Positions 1-11,109 of a stretch of 64,000 nt of DNA are shown here, piece after piece. A model generated the notes under the pieces. That model was not told where the DNA came from and searched no databases. It saw nothing but the letters and a program-made list of their open reading frames with translations. The stretch spans positions 2,046,001-2,110,000 of the forward strand of contig JANFAH010000003.1 in NCBI GenBank assembly GCA_024663395.1. The letters are read 5' to 3'. The stretch is from Pisolithus tinctorius. Its lineage: Eukaryota; Basidiomycota; Agaricomycetes; Boletales; Pisolithaceae. Made by a program: the position numbers and the translations under genes. Each line of letters opens with the position of its first letter. Position 1 is the first letter of the stretch.

Positions 1-540
1 GACGAAGGGCAGAATCTTGACAAGTGGATAGGTCATTATATAGTCCGCTAGCTCGTTCGACTCCTGGGTGGATTGATAAATCGATTGGCAGTAGTTGTTC
101 AGGTTGGGTCGAGGAGATGACATCAGGAACGAGGTGGAGCTCGATACCCTTGATGTCAGCGGTATAGTCATCCCATATGACTAGGCATCCCTAAACCACC
201 TCCATGTTCATTGATGGCAGCAACCATTCGCTCACGGAGTTCAAACGTCCATCCTCCTTTCCAACGGCTCTGCAATCTTGCCTAGGGATCAGTCACCATC
301 CTTGACTTATGCACCCAGTCGGTGGGTGACCTTCGCAAAGAAGCCAAGCATTGATGCACGTTGTGCAGGTACAGTAGATCGCGAGAGAAGAAAGATATCA
401 TCAGCCATGTAACCTGCCCGAATCTTTTCTGCGTGTGTAGTCCAAGGTGGGATGGCAACGTCTTCTGAGAATCACACGACCGGTGGGTTTTGCCGTGCGG
501 AGTCAATTTACAGGCAGATGCGTGGATGTCGAAAAAAGCG
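1..540 (-). pseudogene. RPAP1-like C-terminal remnant, frameshifted
   Basis: Reading leftwards on the minus strand gives successive pieces in different frames: LPSHLGLHTQ, then RAGYMADDIFLLSRSTVPAQ continuing into RASMLGFFAKVTHRLG, then RWKGGWTFELRERMVAAINE, then IWDDYTADIKGIELHLVPDV. The order and wording (GLH, RAGY, LSRSxVPxQR, LRxR) resemble the C-terminal region of RNA polymerase II-associated protein 1, a factor for assembly and nuclear import of Pol II. The pieces do not join in one frame. At least two shifts (about 430-440 and 190-200) have no nearby GT/AG pair that repairs them. No start codon is visible and the rest lies beyond the left edge. A decayed copy is the simplest reading; assembly errors in a live gene are the alternative. 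Family assignment is from recalled motifs only. Confidence 0.5.
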
Positions 541-2543
541 TCTCATTTTCAGGCTGGAGTGACCTTGTAAACAAGGTGATCATGGATATCATGCTCATAG
601 GCAGGTGACTGGCATCTCGCTTGTCGTCTGTGTACATGAGATGTCTATACATGTTCAAGACTTGAATGTTACTAGTACTATTTCTCCAAACACCCTAGTT
701 GGCCCCTTGAAGTGTTCGTCCCTACGAGCATTTGAGACTCGCATTGAATCCCCGCTTAAGAGTGCCGGACATTCTTGCCGGAGTTTTCAAAACCCAAATG
801 TTTGATGATTCTTCGTCTGTTGTAGTCCTGTCGCTATTCTGGTATACTGCCGTCTTCTTCCTGCGCCCAATCGCTTTATGAAGATTGTGTTGTCATCTGA
901 CACTGCCTGGAGGATTGAAGCTGCATCGCGTGATTAATCAAACCATGGTGGTGTATCTACTTTGTCAGCAAGCCCATGCATGTACTAGGTCCCGATGACC
1001 ACTGTCCAATCAACCGACAAGCCTGTCCCCCTTCGCCCGTCTTTTTCTCATTCACAGAGCTGGGGGCTCTCTTCCGCACCAATTACCAGGGAAGTGGTCA
1101 CCGCACCTCGTATGCTCACTACCACGGTCCAGTCGCGACTTTGTGAACTCACCCTTATTATGCAGCATGGGCAAACGAACCTCCGTCGCCAATGGAGCAC
1201 GCCACAGACGGTGACCTTCACCGCTCTGTGAATTTTATGGTTCATCGATCTTCAACGTCTACATCTTCTCTTGGGAGATTAACCGGCCACGGAGTAGAGC
1301 GTCGTTCCCGATGGTTCGCTTTCGCTCGTCCACATTTCGGGGGTACGACAAGTCCCCCACGATATGGAGCTGCCTCCTTTGCCTGGGCAGCCCCGGGTGC
1401 CTCAAACCACAATGGAAAAACCTCGGACGATGTTTCTCCCGGCTTCCCCGCGATCACGTCCCCTGAATCACATCGTGCCACGCCATCAAGCAACCCAATG
1501 CTCAATACAAACCGGCTACTACAAGTGGAATCTCGATCGAACAGTCAAGGCGACTATTCTCAACTCGACAGAGGTTTGAATGCACGATGTGATGATGAGT
1601 CAGGAGTTGAGAGGTTGACAGCTAGCCGCTCAAAAAAGGGGATCAGAGCTTTCATACTTTACAACACATACGTCCCCTTAGTACGCGCCTCCGATTCATA
1701 TCACATTGTCATGTTGACGATCATTCTAGCTCTTCAGATTCATCAATATTACCTTCACCACTGCCACATTGGCATTGGCAGTACATATCCGGGGGCTGGA
1801 GATGCGCTATGGAGTGAGGGGTGTACTTGGAAGCTCACCGTCAGTCCCCTTATCATTACGACGTACGGCTTCCGGTTGACGTGCATTCTGCAGGACACTT
1901 GTAATAATATTTGCTCCCTTGACACTTGTTCATGTCATGGTAGCTGTATATGTAAGCGTCAGCGATATGCGTAGTGTGGTCGTGGTCTGACCTCGCGCTT
2001 TAGCTTGAGTACTTCGGCCGGCCACTTGGGTTATGGCGCACATCGGGGAAGCTCGCCCACACACTTTGGGAAGTGTGCTTCATCTGCGCATGGTCTGCAG
2101 CCCTGTCCCTTTGCTTTGATAACTTCTTCACTTCCCCTATCCCCTGTGCGTCTGCCCAAAGTATTGCGTGGTACAGTCAACTACAGAGACCGACGTCCCA
2201 GATTTCGGGTCTTGGCGCTGAAGAAGGAAGCATAGGAGACACTCTATGCGACAGTCAACTCGCATTGATCTTCTTTGTCGGCATTAGCCTCATCACGTAC
2301 TGCATTAACCTTGTCATCAGTCTTTTTAGAATTTTCGAGAAGGTCAAGTATCATGCAGGTATTCGCCTACGTACATCGTAACAGGCTCTTCATTGGGCGT
2401 AGTTAAACACTGTTGAGTTATCTTACATACGTTGCTTGACTAACCTCGAAACTGTACAAAGTATTTTACGTAACTAGCGAACCACGCATGCGAATATTGA
2501 GAGCTTAGGCGTCTTACCGCCTGGCCAACGACAACGCTGTTGG
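541..2543. other. Gene-poor interval
   Basis: About 2 kb without a secure gene. Open frames of up to 260 codons exist on the plus strand (around 1192-1974), but they show no family motif, have low-complexity composition and overlap other short frames. The interval adjoins the broken RPAP1-like remnant and may be decayed sequence. A possible short membrane-protein frame at 2073-2381 is listed separately. Confidence 0.5.
2073..2381 (+). CDS. Possible short membrane protein fragment
   Basis: An open frame of about 100 codons has a hydrophobic N-terminal stretch rich in Cys and Phe. Near its end is a second clear transmembrane segment (residues about 65-90, LIFFVGISLITYCINLVISL) followed by basic residues. 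A GT dinucleotide (gtattc) follows the codons for KYHA, so this could be one exon of a longer gene, but I found no convincing next exon. I do not recognise the family. It could also be decayed sequence like its surroundings. Confidence 0.28.
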   Translation: MCFICAWSAALSLCFDNFFTSPIPCASAQSIAWYSQLQRPTSQISGLGAEEGSIGDTLCDSQLALIFFVGISLITYCINLVISLFRIFEKVKYHAGIRLRTS

Positions 2544-4091
2544 ATGACCCCAGTTCGCATGAGTATGGTGTCAGACGATAGTAACGGGACCAGGTCAAGG
2601 TCGGATTCCCGCACTCTCAAAGATTTTGCGACCAGCAATTATATCATTGGCATATGTCTCCTTCTCGTCGTCGTCATACTTTGGACTTTGTCCAACTTCG
2701 TAACACAGGTCTGCACCGTATTTCAACCGTACTGGAAGTATTGGCTAATTTTACTGCAGTACATGTTTGTTGGAGGCTATCAGAAGCCTTTCTTGTATGT
2801 ACCGAGGCCCGCTTCATAGCCTCGTTCATATGATTTACTTCCAACCGTAGGGTCACGTATACAAGCACATCTGCGTTTACTTGCTATCTCATCCCATTTT
2901 ACCTCCGGCACCTACGGGGAAGATATAAAGATACCAGGTGGAACCGCCTCCTCCACCCCGAAATTGTTCACTGGTACTAATCTGCCCTAACTGCGTGTCC
3001 GCAGTTATCAACCACTAGCGCAGGACATACCCAGCGAACCCAATTCCAGTGTACCCTTCCAAATGCATTTTACATCGGCGCATATTCATTTGTGCACTAG
3101 GGCTTTCAGCGCTCTTATAATGAAACCTTGCGGCTCACCCCTCGGGAGACCGCTTGGCTAGCCTTGTATTTCTCCTTCCTCTGGTTCACCGCCAACTGGA
3201 GTCTCAATGCCGCCCTGGCATATACAAGTGTAGCAAGCGCGACCGTTTTATCCAGCATGAGTGGTGGGTACGCTTTTTATCGTCGTCCACAACTTGACCT
3301 AGAAGATGTGATAGGAATATTTACACTTGTAGTGGGCCGCGTATTCCATGTGGAGGCGGTAACTATAGTCAAGATTGGCGCGGTTCTGTTGAGGTATGGA
3401 GAACTGGCTTGTGAATGCATATACTAGATTTCACGATTTATGCTAGCTTTGGCGGGGTGGTTCTTGTCTCATTTTCTGACTCCCAGGATCCTGGACCATA
3501 TTCGATGACCCGTCCGTTCTACCTGCTCCCAGTCATAGGAGATATTCTTGCTCTGCTCTCAGCTCTTCTCTATGCGATGTATATGATATTCCTGAAAGTT
3601 AAGATTCGGGAGGAGTCACGGATAGACATGCAATTGTTTTTCGGCTTTGTCGGGCTCTTCAATATTTTCCTATGCTGGCCTATAGGGCTTTTACTCCACA
3701 TCTTCGGGGTAGAACGTTTGGAACTTCCAAATACTCGTCAGGCGTTGGTTGCCATTATCGTCAACGTGGGTACTCGGTTCATGGAAATCCACTATACTTA
3801 CATCCCGCGACATAGATGTTCATTACACTCTCAAGCGACTACATCTACGTCATCGCTATGCTGAAAACTACTCCCCTCGTAGTGACCATAGGCCTTAGCC
3901 TGACAATTCCGTTAGCAGTCACGGGCGATTTTTTCCTTGGCAAACCTGCTGCAGCCCAGGTCGTGATAGGAGCTCTCTTCGTACTTTTTGGGTTCATTGT
4001 AGTTGGCGTAGAGAACGCCAAAAAGGAATCGTGCGACTACCCCGTTCAAAACTCGGAGGAGACAAGGTTGCGAGCACAAGTGCCTCCCTGA
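2544..4091 (+). CDS. SLC35F5-like (EamA/DUF6) membrane transporter
   Basis: A multi-exon gene for a drug/metabolite-superfamily transporter of the SLC35F group, related to yeast vacuolar-membrane protein Yml018c; the substrate is unknown. The first exon carries a charged N-terminus and TM1 (IIGICLLLVVVILWTLSNFV). The conserved GYQKPFL / VTYTSTSAF junction spans an intron at about 2796. Later exons give WFTANWSLNAALAYTSVASA, then LSSMSG/IFTLVVGR and VLVSF. The C-terminal half follows, with TSPLVVT-like wording (KTTPLVVTIGLSLTIPLAVT) and GDFFLGKP. Around ten membrane segments can be read. Every break coincides with a GT-AG intron of about 50 nt, so the gene looks intact. The first Met is uncertain: there are in-frame Mets at 2544, 2559 and 2565. 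Confidence 0.85.
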
Positions 4092-4280
4092 CGGGAGCAT
4101 TCGTACGCGGTGTGGAGCCACTGTTTCAGAACTGTAGGGCCCAAGTAACTGCGTAGTTTGTACCCCGAGCGCGTTGTTTTAGATACGCTGCTTGCTAGTA
4201 GTGCTCTGCGGAAAAGGCAATGACTCGGAGTGGGAAACAACGTTGAACGTTAACTGAACTATCAGTGTGACCTCAGACCA

Positions 4281-5052
4281 ATGGTACTAATGCGCCAGAC
4301 TCATGATCAATCGCCCCCTTGCTAACTTACTTGAAGCCTAAAGAACGCAGAACGCGCGTTACGCCGCATCGACTTGCTAAGAACCCATTCGCCGTCCCAG
4401 ATGCTTCAGATGAAGCAGATGCCTCTACATCGGTATAGTCTGATTCTTGTGCTCCTGGACACAAATGGGTAACCTTACTGCAGGGCCACGAAATTCTGGA
4501 GGCCCCCGCAAGGGCACTGTCAGGTCTGAGCAAGAAAGAGAAGCAGCGGTGTAAGCATGAAGCTTTCATTGACAGTTCGTCCATGATCCTTGGTTTTGGA
4601 TTCAGGATGCTGATGGACAATTTAGAGCTTGTATCCTCTGTGTCACCATATTCAAAAGCACAGCGGCGACGTTTCAACAAGAAAATGCGTGAACAAATTG
4701 GTGGTGGAATGGCCGACATGGGTCTCGCCTTATCTGCTTTACAAGAGAAAGATCCATCTCTTGAATCTGCCAGGGGGCCTGAAACCGTTGCACCGTCATC
4801 AATGGCAAGGCAGACGGCGACTAGTCGAATAGGCAAGGGCAAGGGGGTTCCCCTGACCAAGGCCCAAAGAAAGCGCACTCTGTAAGTCTGATAAATGCTA
4901 CCCTACTTAGGATCCCTTGTTGAGAAACTCGCCCTAGGGAAATTGAAAGCCTTCGACACCCACTCGTTCTTTCAGATCCCCGATTCGCGGATAACCCCTT
5001 TGAAACCATTCGCATCCATGCGCGGAACACGCTCGAAAAAAAAAGTACTTGA
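4281..5052 (+). CDS. SLX9: Ribosome biogenesis protein SLX9
   Basis: A small basic protein of the SLX9 family, which acts in pre-40S maturation and nuclear export. The diagnostic core is visible: LSKKEKQRCKHEAFI, SPYSKAQRRRFNKKMREQI, GGMADMGLAL, and at the C-terminus LTKAQRKRTL followed by RHPLVLSDPRFADNPFETIR. My model has four introns: 4284-4336, 4433-4483, about 4577-4627 and 4882-4937. The third is 51 nt, a multiple of three, so retention keeps the frame; removing it restores the family spacing between HEAFI and SPYSK. The chosen start is an ATG at 4281 followed at once by a 5-prime splice site, giving Met-Pro-Lys across the first intron; this agrees with the family N-terminus but is inferred. 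A 183-codon frame on the opposite strand is a shadow. Confidence 0.82.
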
Positions 5053-5169
5053 GTGACCTGTTTCTCAACATTCCATTCGACCACTTGAGGCACATTTAGT
5101 ATAGACATGTAGTACAATATAGTTTAAAAAAACATATGCACGTCCAATAACGCCCATGCACTGTGACTG

Positions 5170-7671
5170 TCATGGTTCGGGGTCGTCTCCAGCTCTACTC
5201 ATGCCAGCGCTCCAGACGGTGCTACCGCTGCCGCCACCCCCACTCATCTTACTTCTGCGGCTTCTCCATTCGTCACTGAGATTTTTCGGAGAGATCTCTG
5301 TGAACCCTCCTGTACCTCCCTTCGCAATTTCCTCGCTTAGGCTACGTTCGTGAGCATCGAGTGCTGCGAGCGTGTTTTCTGCCTCTGCCTGTTCCAAAGC
5401 TTCCCGTGTTAGCTCGGTCCCACCATCTATAGAGACGTCAGGAGTATGTGTTGTAGCGCTTTGGGAAGTAGCTGGGCTGTCTGTAGGACTGCCAGAGTTA
5501 CCAGTCGATCGTGATCTAAATATCGAGAAACGACTGAAAGGTGTCGCGGTCGGTGGTGGGCTTAACGGGGAGGAGTAGCTTTTCTGCATTGGCACTGCGG
5601 TAGGAATGTCGCGACCGACGGATGAAGAATCAGGTTTCTCAATTCCCAACAGCTTCATTGTTGCACGGAGACGCTCTCGTTCCCTTCTGTCCTCCTCATC
5701 TTCGTAAGTTTCTAGCTTCCGCGCACTAGTAACGGACGTAGTTCCGGATTTCAGGGTCAGTGGCCGTAGAGCCGGGTTCTCCGCCTTTTTCTCTCCTCCA
5801 AACATGGAAAAACCCCTCCAGTCGAAGGATAATGACCGTCGTTGTGCTTTCGTCGTGTTAGAGGGTGTAGACGTAGAAGCATCTACATTACTCGAAAGAG
5901 CCGGCGTAGGAGTTGGCTCCTGGAGACTTGCAACTACAGAACTGGATACCGTGTGACCAAAGATCATCGATTGAGGTCGACGGTTAGAGCCCTTCGCGAC
6001 TGGAGGGGCGGCGTTAAGGACAGGGGGGAAATTTGGGGGGAGCGTGGCAGCAGATGGCGTCTTCTGACCCTTTTCGTAGTCAACTGCGAGCACACGCTCG
6101 AAACCCTCCTCCGCAATAATTCGATCGATGATTTTAGATGCGTACAAAGACAGTGCCTTGTTGGCATCTTTCAGAGACTTTACTTCCATGCGAAGTGCGT
6201 CAATATCACTGGAGGTCGTAACTGGATCTTGACTTTCTGATGAGGAAACGTGCCCTGGCTCCGTGGAGCCTTTCCACCTTCGTCCCTTACTGAGGCCAGC
6301 CCGTTCGTCGATCGAAGTCCCCAGTTCGATCCCTTTGTTCTCAGCACGCCCCAACTCTGCAGCAAGATCAAGGCCTGGCCCAGCCACAGGTAGGTCAGCT
6401 AAGGACTCGCCACGGGGAACGCGGCCAGGTGAACGAGACACAGAACCATTCTTGCGATTGTGGCGAGGATGGCGACGCCTCGAATCGACCATTTGTCGGT
6501 CGCTGTTGAAATTCGGATGCGCAACACCTTCGCCTTCCTCGGCAATCTCTTCGACTACGTCTAACGCACTCCGTCCGGCACTCTGCAGACTACCCATGTC
6601 ATCCTCGCTCGCAAGGTCGTCGTCCTCGAAGCCGGAGGTCGTGCTAAGAGTGCCACCAACTTGTCTCATGAGGTCGAATTGCCCACTCAATGTCCTTTCC
6701 CTTAAGAGAATCATATAACTCTCGTTCTCCTCCTGCAGCTGGTTGTTTACACGTTTAAGGTCCACCAACTGCGATTGCAAAAGCTGGAGAGTACTTTGCA
6801 GAGAGGAATAGGACGTCGACAGCGTAGATAATTCCAAACGAAGAGCCGTCATCTCCGCTGGTTCGCACTCGGGGTCATCCACGTCTTGCTGTCGAGCGAA
6901 AACGGACTCAGAAGAATTGCCGGGTAAGACCGTTTCCTCCGTGGTCACATCCAGTTCCGCATCCACGGTCCGGGAAGATTCCGATTGCTTACGAGCCTGA
7001 GTAAGTGACTGTATCCGAGACTTGAGGTGTTGTTCATTGTCGTAGAAGGCTTGGCGCTCGGCATCGAACGTAGACATCTGGGACGATTGTTATAGATGAA
7101 TATCAGCCAAAATTAAACAGTTACCTGTTCGTTATAGCGTCTCTGAAGGTCACGTTTCTCTTTCTCGAGGTCCCGGGTTTGTGATCTCAGTTTGTCGATA
7201 ACTTCGATACGAGCTGCCAACTCCTCCTCCATGCGAGCTTGATCGGTATATAATTCACTAAGCCTGGATTCAGCAGCGTTGAGGGAAGACATGAGGCTAT
7301 CGTTCTCGCTTGTGAGGCTGCCAATGGTCTGATCCTTATTTTGCAATTGAATCATTAACTAGACAACAGTTAGGCGAGGCATGGGATTCCACGTAAGGCC
7401 GACAGACCTGTTCCTTCTTCTCAGTCTCCTGCCTGAGGGAAGTAGAGAGAATGTCTCTTGACTCATGTACTGAGCCCAGTGAACTGGAGGGACTCTTCAC
7501 AGAAGGGTGGCGCGAAACACCAGAATTCGTCGAGGTAGTGCCACGAGCAGTGGCCAATGCTGCACGAGCGGATGAGGCATTCCTCATTACGGCTGCTGAG
7601 GGAGGCGAGACACTGTGAGAGGTCCTCCGAGAAGGGGGAGGTGTCGCTCTAGACGAAGCCGAGGTAGCCAT
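5170..7671 (-). CDS. Coiled-coil protein, basidiomycete-conserved
   Basis: Three exons (7671-7408, 7358-7125, 7077-5170) encode about 800 residues. The first about 85 residues are Ser/Thr/Ala-rich and disordered. Residues about 85-190 and 230-300 have long heptad-rich coiled coils (LQNKDQTIGSLTSENDSL, then LRLELSTLSTSYSSL and LVDLKRVNNQLQEENESYM). A second short helix near the middle reads SLKDANKALSLYASKIIDRI followed by EEGFE. The C-terminal third is low-complexity with a conserved-looking SLSFDWRGFSMFGG patch and many Ser/Pro stretches. No enzymatic motif is present. The plan suggests a cytoskeletal or septation-related scaffold, but I cannot name the function. A Met 21 nt upstream, at 7692, is an alternative start. 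Confidence 0.75.
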
Positions 7672-7972
7672 GTGGGTGAGATTGTAGGACAAGGAGGGTA
7701 GTACGTCGTGTCAGGTCTTGGTAGATGCACCTTTATCAATGAGACATAGAAAACCTGGGTGTATCTGTGCAAGACAAACTGTAGGATAGTCACCGAACGA
7801 TTTGTCTGATGGACAGCGGCCATGAGCCTGTCCACAGTCCATGAGGTAAGCAAGAACGACATCGACCAGACACCACCCGGCCAGAATACATTAACATACA
7901 TTAATGAACGTGTCCCTCGGTGAAATTCCCTCTGAAACACTCCAGCATGCATGTATTTGCTTTTCGTATACT
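7672..7972. promoter_or_regulatory. Divergent intergenic region
   Basis: About 300 bases separate the divergent coiled-coil and XRCC2-like genes and presumably hold both promoters. I see no clear element in it. Confidence 0.4.
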
Positions 7973-9031
7973 ATGAGCTGCTTTAACTCATATCTTCCAG
8001 TTGCTTACCACCGTCAGGTGTCACGGTAGGGAATCGCTATTTCGGAAAACTAGACGCGTTTGACTCTCGCCCTCCTAGCGACTCCAATCGCTATTTCTCT
8101 ATTCGATGACCATCCTCCAATCAGTCGTGGAGACGTCGTCGAGATTCAAGGGCCTGCCTCATCTGGAAAAACCCACCTTCTCTACCACTTGTTGCTCGCT
8201 TGTATCTTGCCTCTGGCTAGATCAAGTCATACATCGTCGTCCTTCATGGCTCAGCGGACATCTGCCATTGTATATGACTTGGATTTTTCTTTCGATGTCT
8301 TGCGGTTTCATCGTCTGCTGGCGAGGCGGATCTCCTGTCTGTTCCCTATGTTGGACGCCACCGAACATGCTGAACTCGTACAGGGATCCCTGCGACGTCT
8401 ACACATTTTCCGACCAAGATCCCAATCACAGCTGGCCGCTTCCCTCAAGTACCTTGCTTCATATCATGCGTCTTGTATGCCCGAAAATGAAATCGGATTC
8501 CTTGCTATAGATTCCGTTAGCACTTTCTATTGGCCAGAACGCTTCCGGGAGGAGCAAATGCACCACTTCATACCCGAAAAAGCGAGGGGCAGATCAGACA
8601 CGCTATGTGACATCCTGGGTGCACTTAGCGATGTTATCCAATTATACGGTCCTGTCGTTGTTCTCACTAATTGGGCCCTCCATGCCGTGGTTCAAGTCCA
8701 TCATTCAGCAGCGCTTTACAAACAACATCTTCGCCATTTCCCATTGCTACATAACATGACGTCTTTTGGTGCTAGGACTGCCCCAGAGAGCTCTGATACG
8801 AATATATTATCGCATCCAATGGCCCTTGCGCATCATATATCGTTATCGTGCCCCGCCGCCTCCCTTCCTGGTGCTCAAAAAAGTTTTGTTGCAGGACAGG
8901 ACCTTCGGAATAGTGAAGGAACTATGGAAAAGGGGCACAGTGTGGTTGGCTCGATAGCATCTTCGTTAGCTCAGGGAAGCAGACCCTTCGAATTCTTGAT
9001 CACTGGCGACGATCTCACACAGAAGTTGTAA
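7973..9031 (+). CDS. XRCC2-like RecA-family recombination protein
   Basis: A Rad51-paralogue ATPase of the XRCC2 type, involved in homologous recombination repair in the nucleus. The Walker A motif GPASSGKTHL lies near residue 48, preceded by RGDVVEIQ as in XRCC2 homologues. The Walker B region reads FLAIDSVSTFYWPERF, with the XRCC2-like FYWPERF continuation. LYGPVVVLTNWAL follows. The C-terminus ends EFLITGDDL. The large exon begins after an AG at 8053, since a stop precedes it in frame. I join it to a short first exon (ATG at 7973, 15 codons) through a 36-nt intron; this start is tentative because the intron is very short. The stop at 9029-9031 is followed by a convergent gene 210 bases away. 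Confidence 0.75.
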
Positions 9032-9240
9032 GCAGACCCCTGAAAGGGACGTGTTAAGACTACTGTATTTTACTGTGTTATAAGTATGATACATGCGACT
9101 GATGGATACAGGACAACAGGCACATTACGGCCATTACTAGGGTATGTAAAATGTTCCCGCGGAAATGCAAAAGTGCTGCTTGCAATGAAAGAATTAAGGT
9201 AAAACTAATAATTATACCAAATATTAGGTCGTCCATGATC

Positions 9241-11109
9241 TTAATCGAGGGATGCATAAATTTCGTCCAGCCGTGCCTTGTGGAATTCTTCCACCGCTTT
9301 CCTTCTAACATTGCCCTTCGTCGACGTTCTAGGAAGGGACTTGGGCGGGACAATGATGATGAGCTCTTTGCGTGTGATGCGTTCGTGAAGGTAGCGCCTT
9401 GAGTGGAAGGCACGTGTCTTCCGAAGGATTTCCCTCTGTAGTCTCTCGTGATCGACCCCTGGTGCAGGTTCGATGAACAGGGCTGGAGACGGCCTGCCCG
9501 TCCCGACAACAATGCACTCTCCGATCAAATCACCGCAGGTACTGTGGACATTATCTTCTATGGCTCTATACCGAGGAACCAGTAAGCATAAGTAGGGCCG
9601 CAATGACTGTAATACATACTTAGTATCACAACGGAGACTGTTTTCGCTTTTGATCCAATCATCGTTACGCCCGCGAAAGACATACATCCCAGGTGTCGTC
9701 TCTTGGAACAAGTCACCAGTGTGAAAATGACCATCGTTGCCCCGTAGAGACAAATCGGGGCAATCACCGGAGCCGGCAAGGACGACGAGTTCCAAGAATT
9801 GGACAGAGGATTGGTGGGTGCCCTCAGCACCGTGATCACGGTCGATGGGAACAAACCCGTATGAGGTACCGGGCAAGGGGCGCAGGAATCGAGCATTTCG
9901 GCTTGTACCACCAACGGAAAGTAGCGTAGCTCCACATTCCGTACTGCCAAAAAGGTTCTAAATTCCATTAATTCCAATTTATGTGATATTTTGAGAGGGA
10001 AGACATACCTTCATCTTCAGCCCGTTTTTGTATGCCCAGTCTTCGTCATCTCGATCCAGCGGCAAACCACTGTAAAGGACCTCGTCTAAATGCTGAAGGG
10101 CTTGCAGCAATTTCGGATTCTGCCGTGAATTGCGAAGGTGGGTAGATAAGAAGGTTGAAAATTGGTTCAAGCGATTGAGTCCACAACGCTGGATCATATC
10201 TAGGAGCTCTTCTGATGAGAACCCCGGTCTGGTTGTTTGAACCGTGCAAGTTCCGTGTTGGAGTGAACCGATCAGCACTATCGGATAACTGGTCAATAAT
10301 GTTGTTGCCAAGGATGATTCTCTTACGTACTAAAGTTTTGTCCGATGTGACACATGCTTCCACTAGGACAGAGTTAGTGGCGACGCAGGTAGAAATCGGA
10401 GGATAACTTACATGGATACGGTTACGTCCTGGCGTTGTGGATCTTGCGGGGCGGTTGTGAATCTAGCTTTATCCACGATGCTGTGCAACCACCGCTGGTT
10501 GCATGGCACAAGTTTCGGACGTCCAGACGTAGATCCGCTAGTATGGAAAATGAACACCAAGTCATCGCCTTTCGCAGAGGAAGCGAGTGGCGGCAATACG
10601 GCGCTGGTCATACTCATGTTGGTCTTGTGCACAGCAGGGTGTACGGGAAGGGAGAAAGAAGCGGTCAATGCCGCAAATTCGGAAGCAAATATCAAAGCCC
10701 TGGCGTTTGCTTCACAGAGTAATTCGTGGACAACGTCAGGATTTGGTAGTCGGATGCTGAATAATTGGGGTACATAGCCGGCCCTGGAGATACCATAAAT
10801 GTGAAGAACATCCTGGTAATCCATGCCAGAGAGCCTGAGTTGTGTGAGAGCAGGCTTCGCCCCGAGGAAACATACGACGTACCATAGTCCAATCACCGAA
10901 CTATGGGGGATGCCCTGAGCACGGAGGACGCCACACCAGTAGCGTGCAGTGACTTCGACATCTTCCTTGAACTGCCGATAGGATATTGGTAGCCAATCGT
11001 GCACTCTCCTAGTCATTGGATCCGATACGGGCACTCTGAAGGCCAAAGCGGAGGGGTAGAGCGCGGCACTCTGCTCAAGTACCGTAAGATGGGACTGGTA
11101 GGACTCCAT
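9241..11109 (-). CDS. Stand-alone AMP-dependent adenylating enzyme
   Basis: An ANL-superfamily acyl/aryl-adenylating enzyme of about 530 residues, annotated in basidiomycetes as acetyl-CoA synthetase-like. Motifs in order: LHIYGISRAGYVPQLFSIRL; phosphate loop FHTSGSTSGRPKLV; SMCHIGQNF; RCGLNRLNQFSTFL; DEVLYSGLPL; NLFGSTECGA; HTGDLF; VFRGRNDDWIKSENSLRCDT; and the A10-type lysine loop LPRTSTKGNVRRKA. Four or more GT-AG introns (for example the 48-nt one just after IGLW) remove all in-frame breaks, so the gene is intact. The protein stops directly after the A10 region. No phosphopantetheine carrier or reductase domain follows, unlike the A-T-R reductases it resembles. The substrate cannot be inferred. 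Confidence 0.85.

Noticed and set aside
1192..1974. A 260-codon plus-strand open frame
   Set aside because: No family motif, odd composition and overlap with other open frames; located next to decayed sequence, so not reported as a gene.
4327..4878. A 183-codon minus-strand frame
   Set aside because: It lies opposite SLX9, whose plus-strand exons carry clear family motifs.
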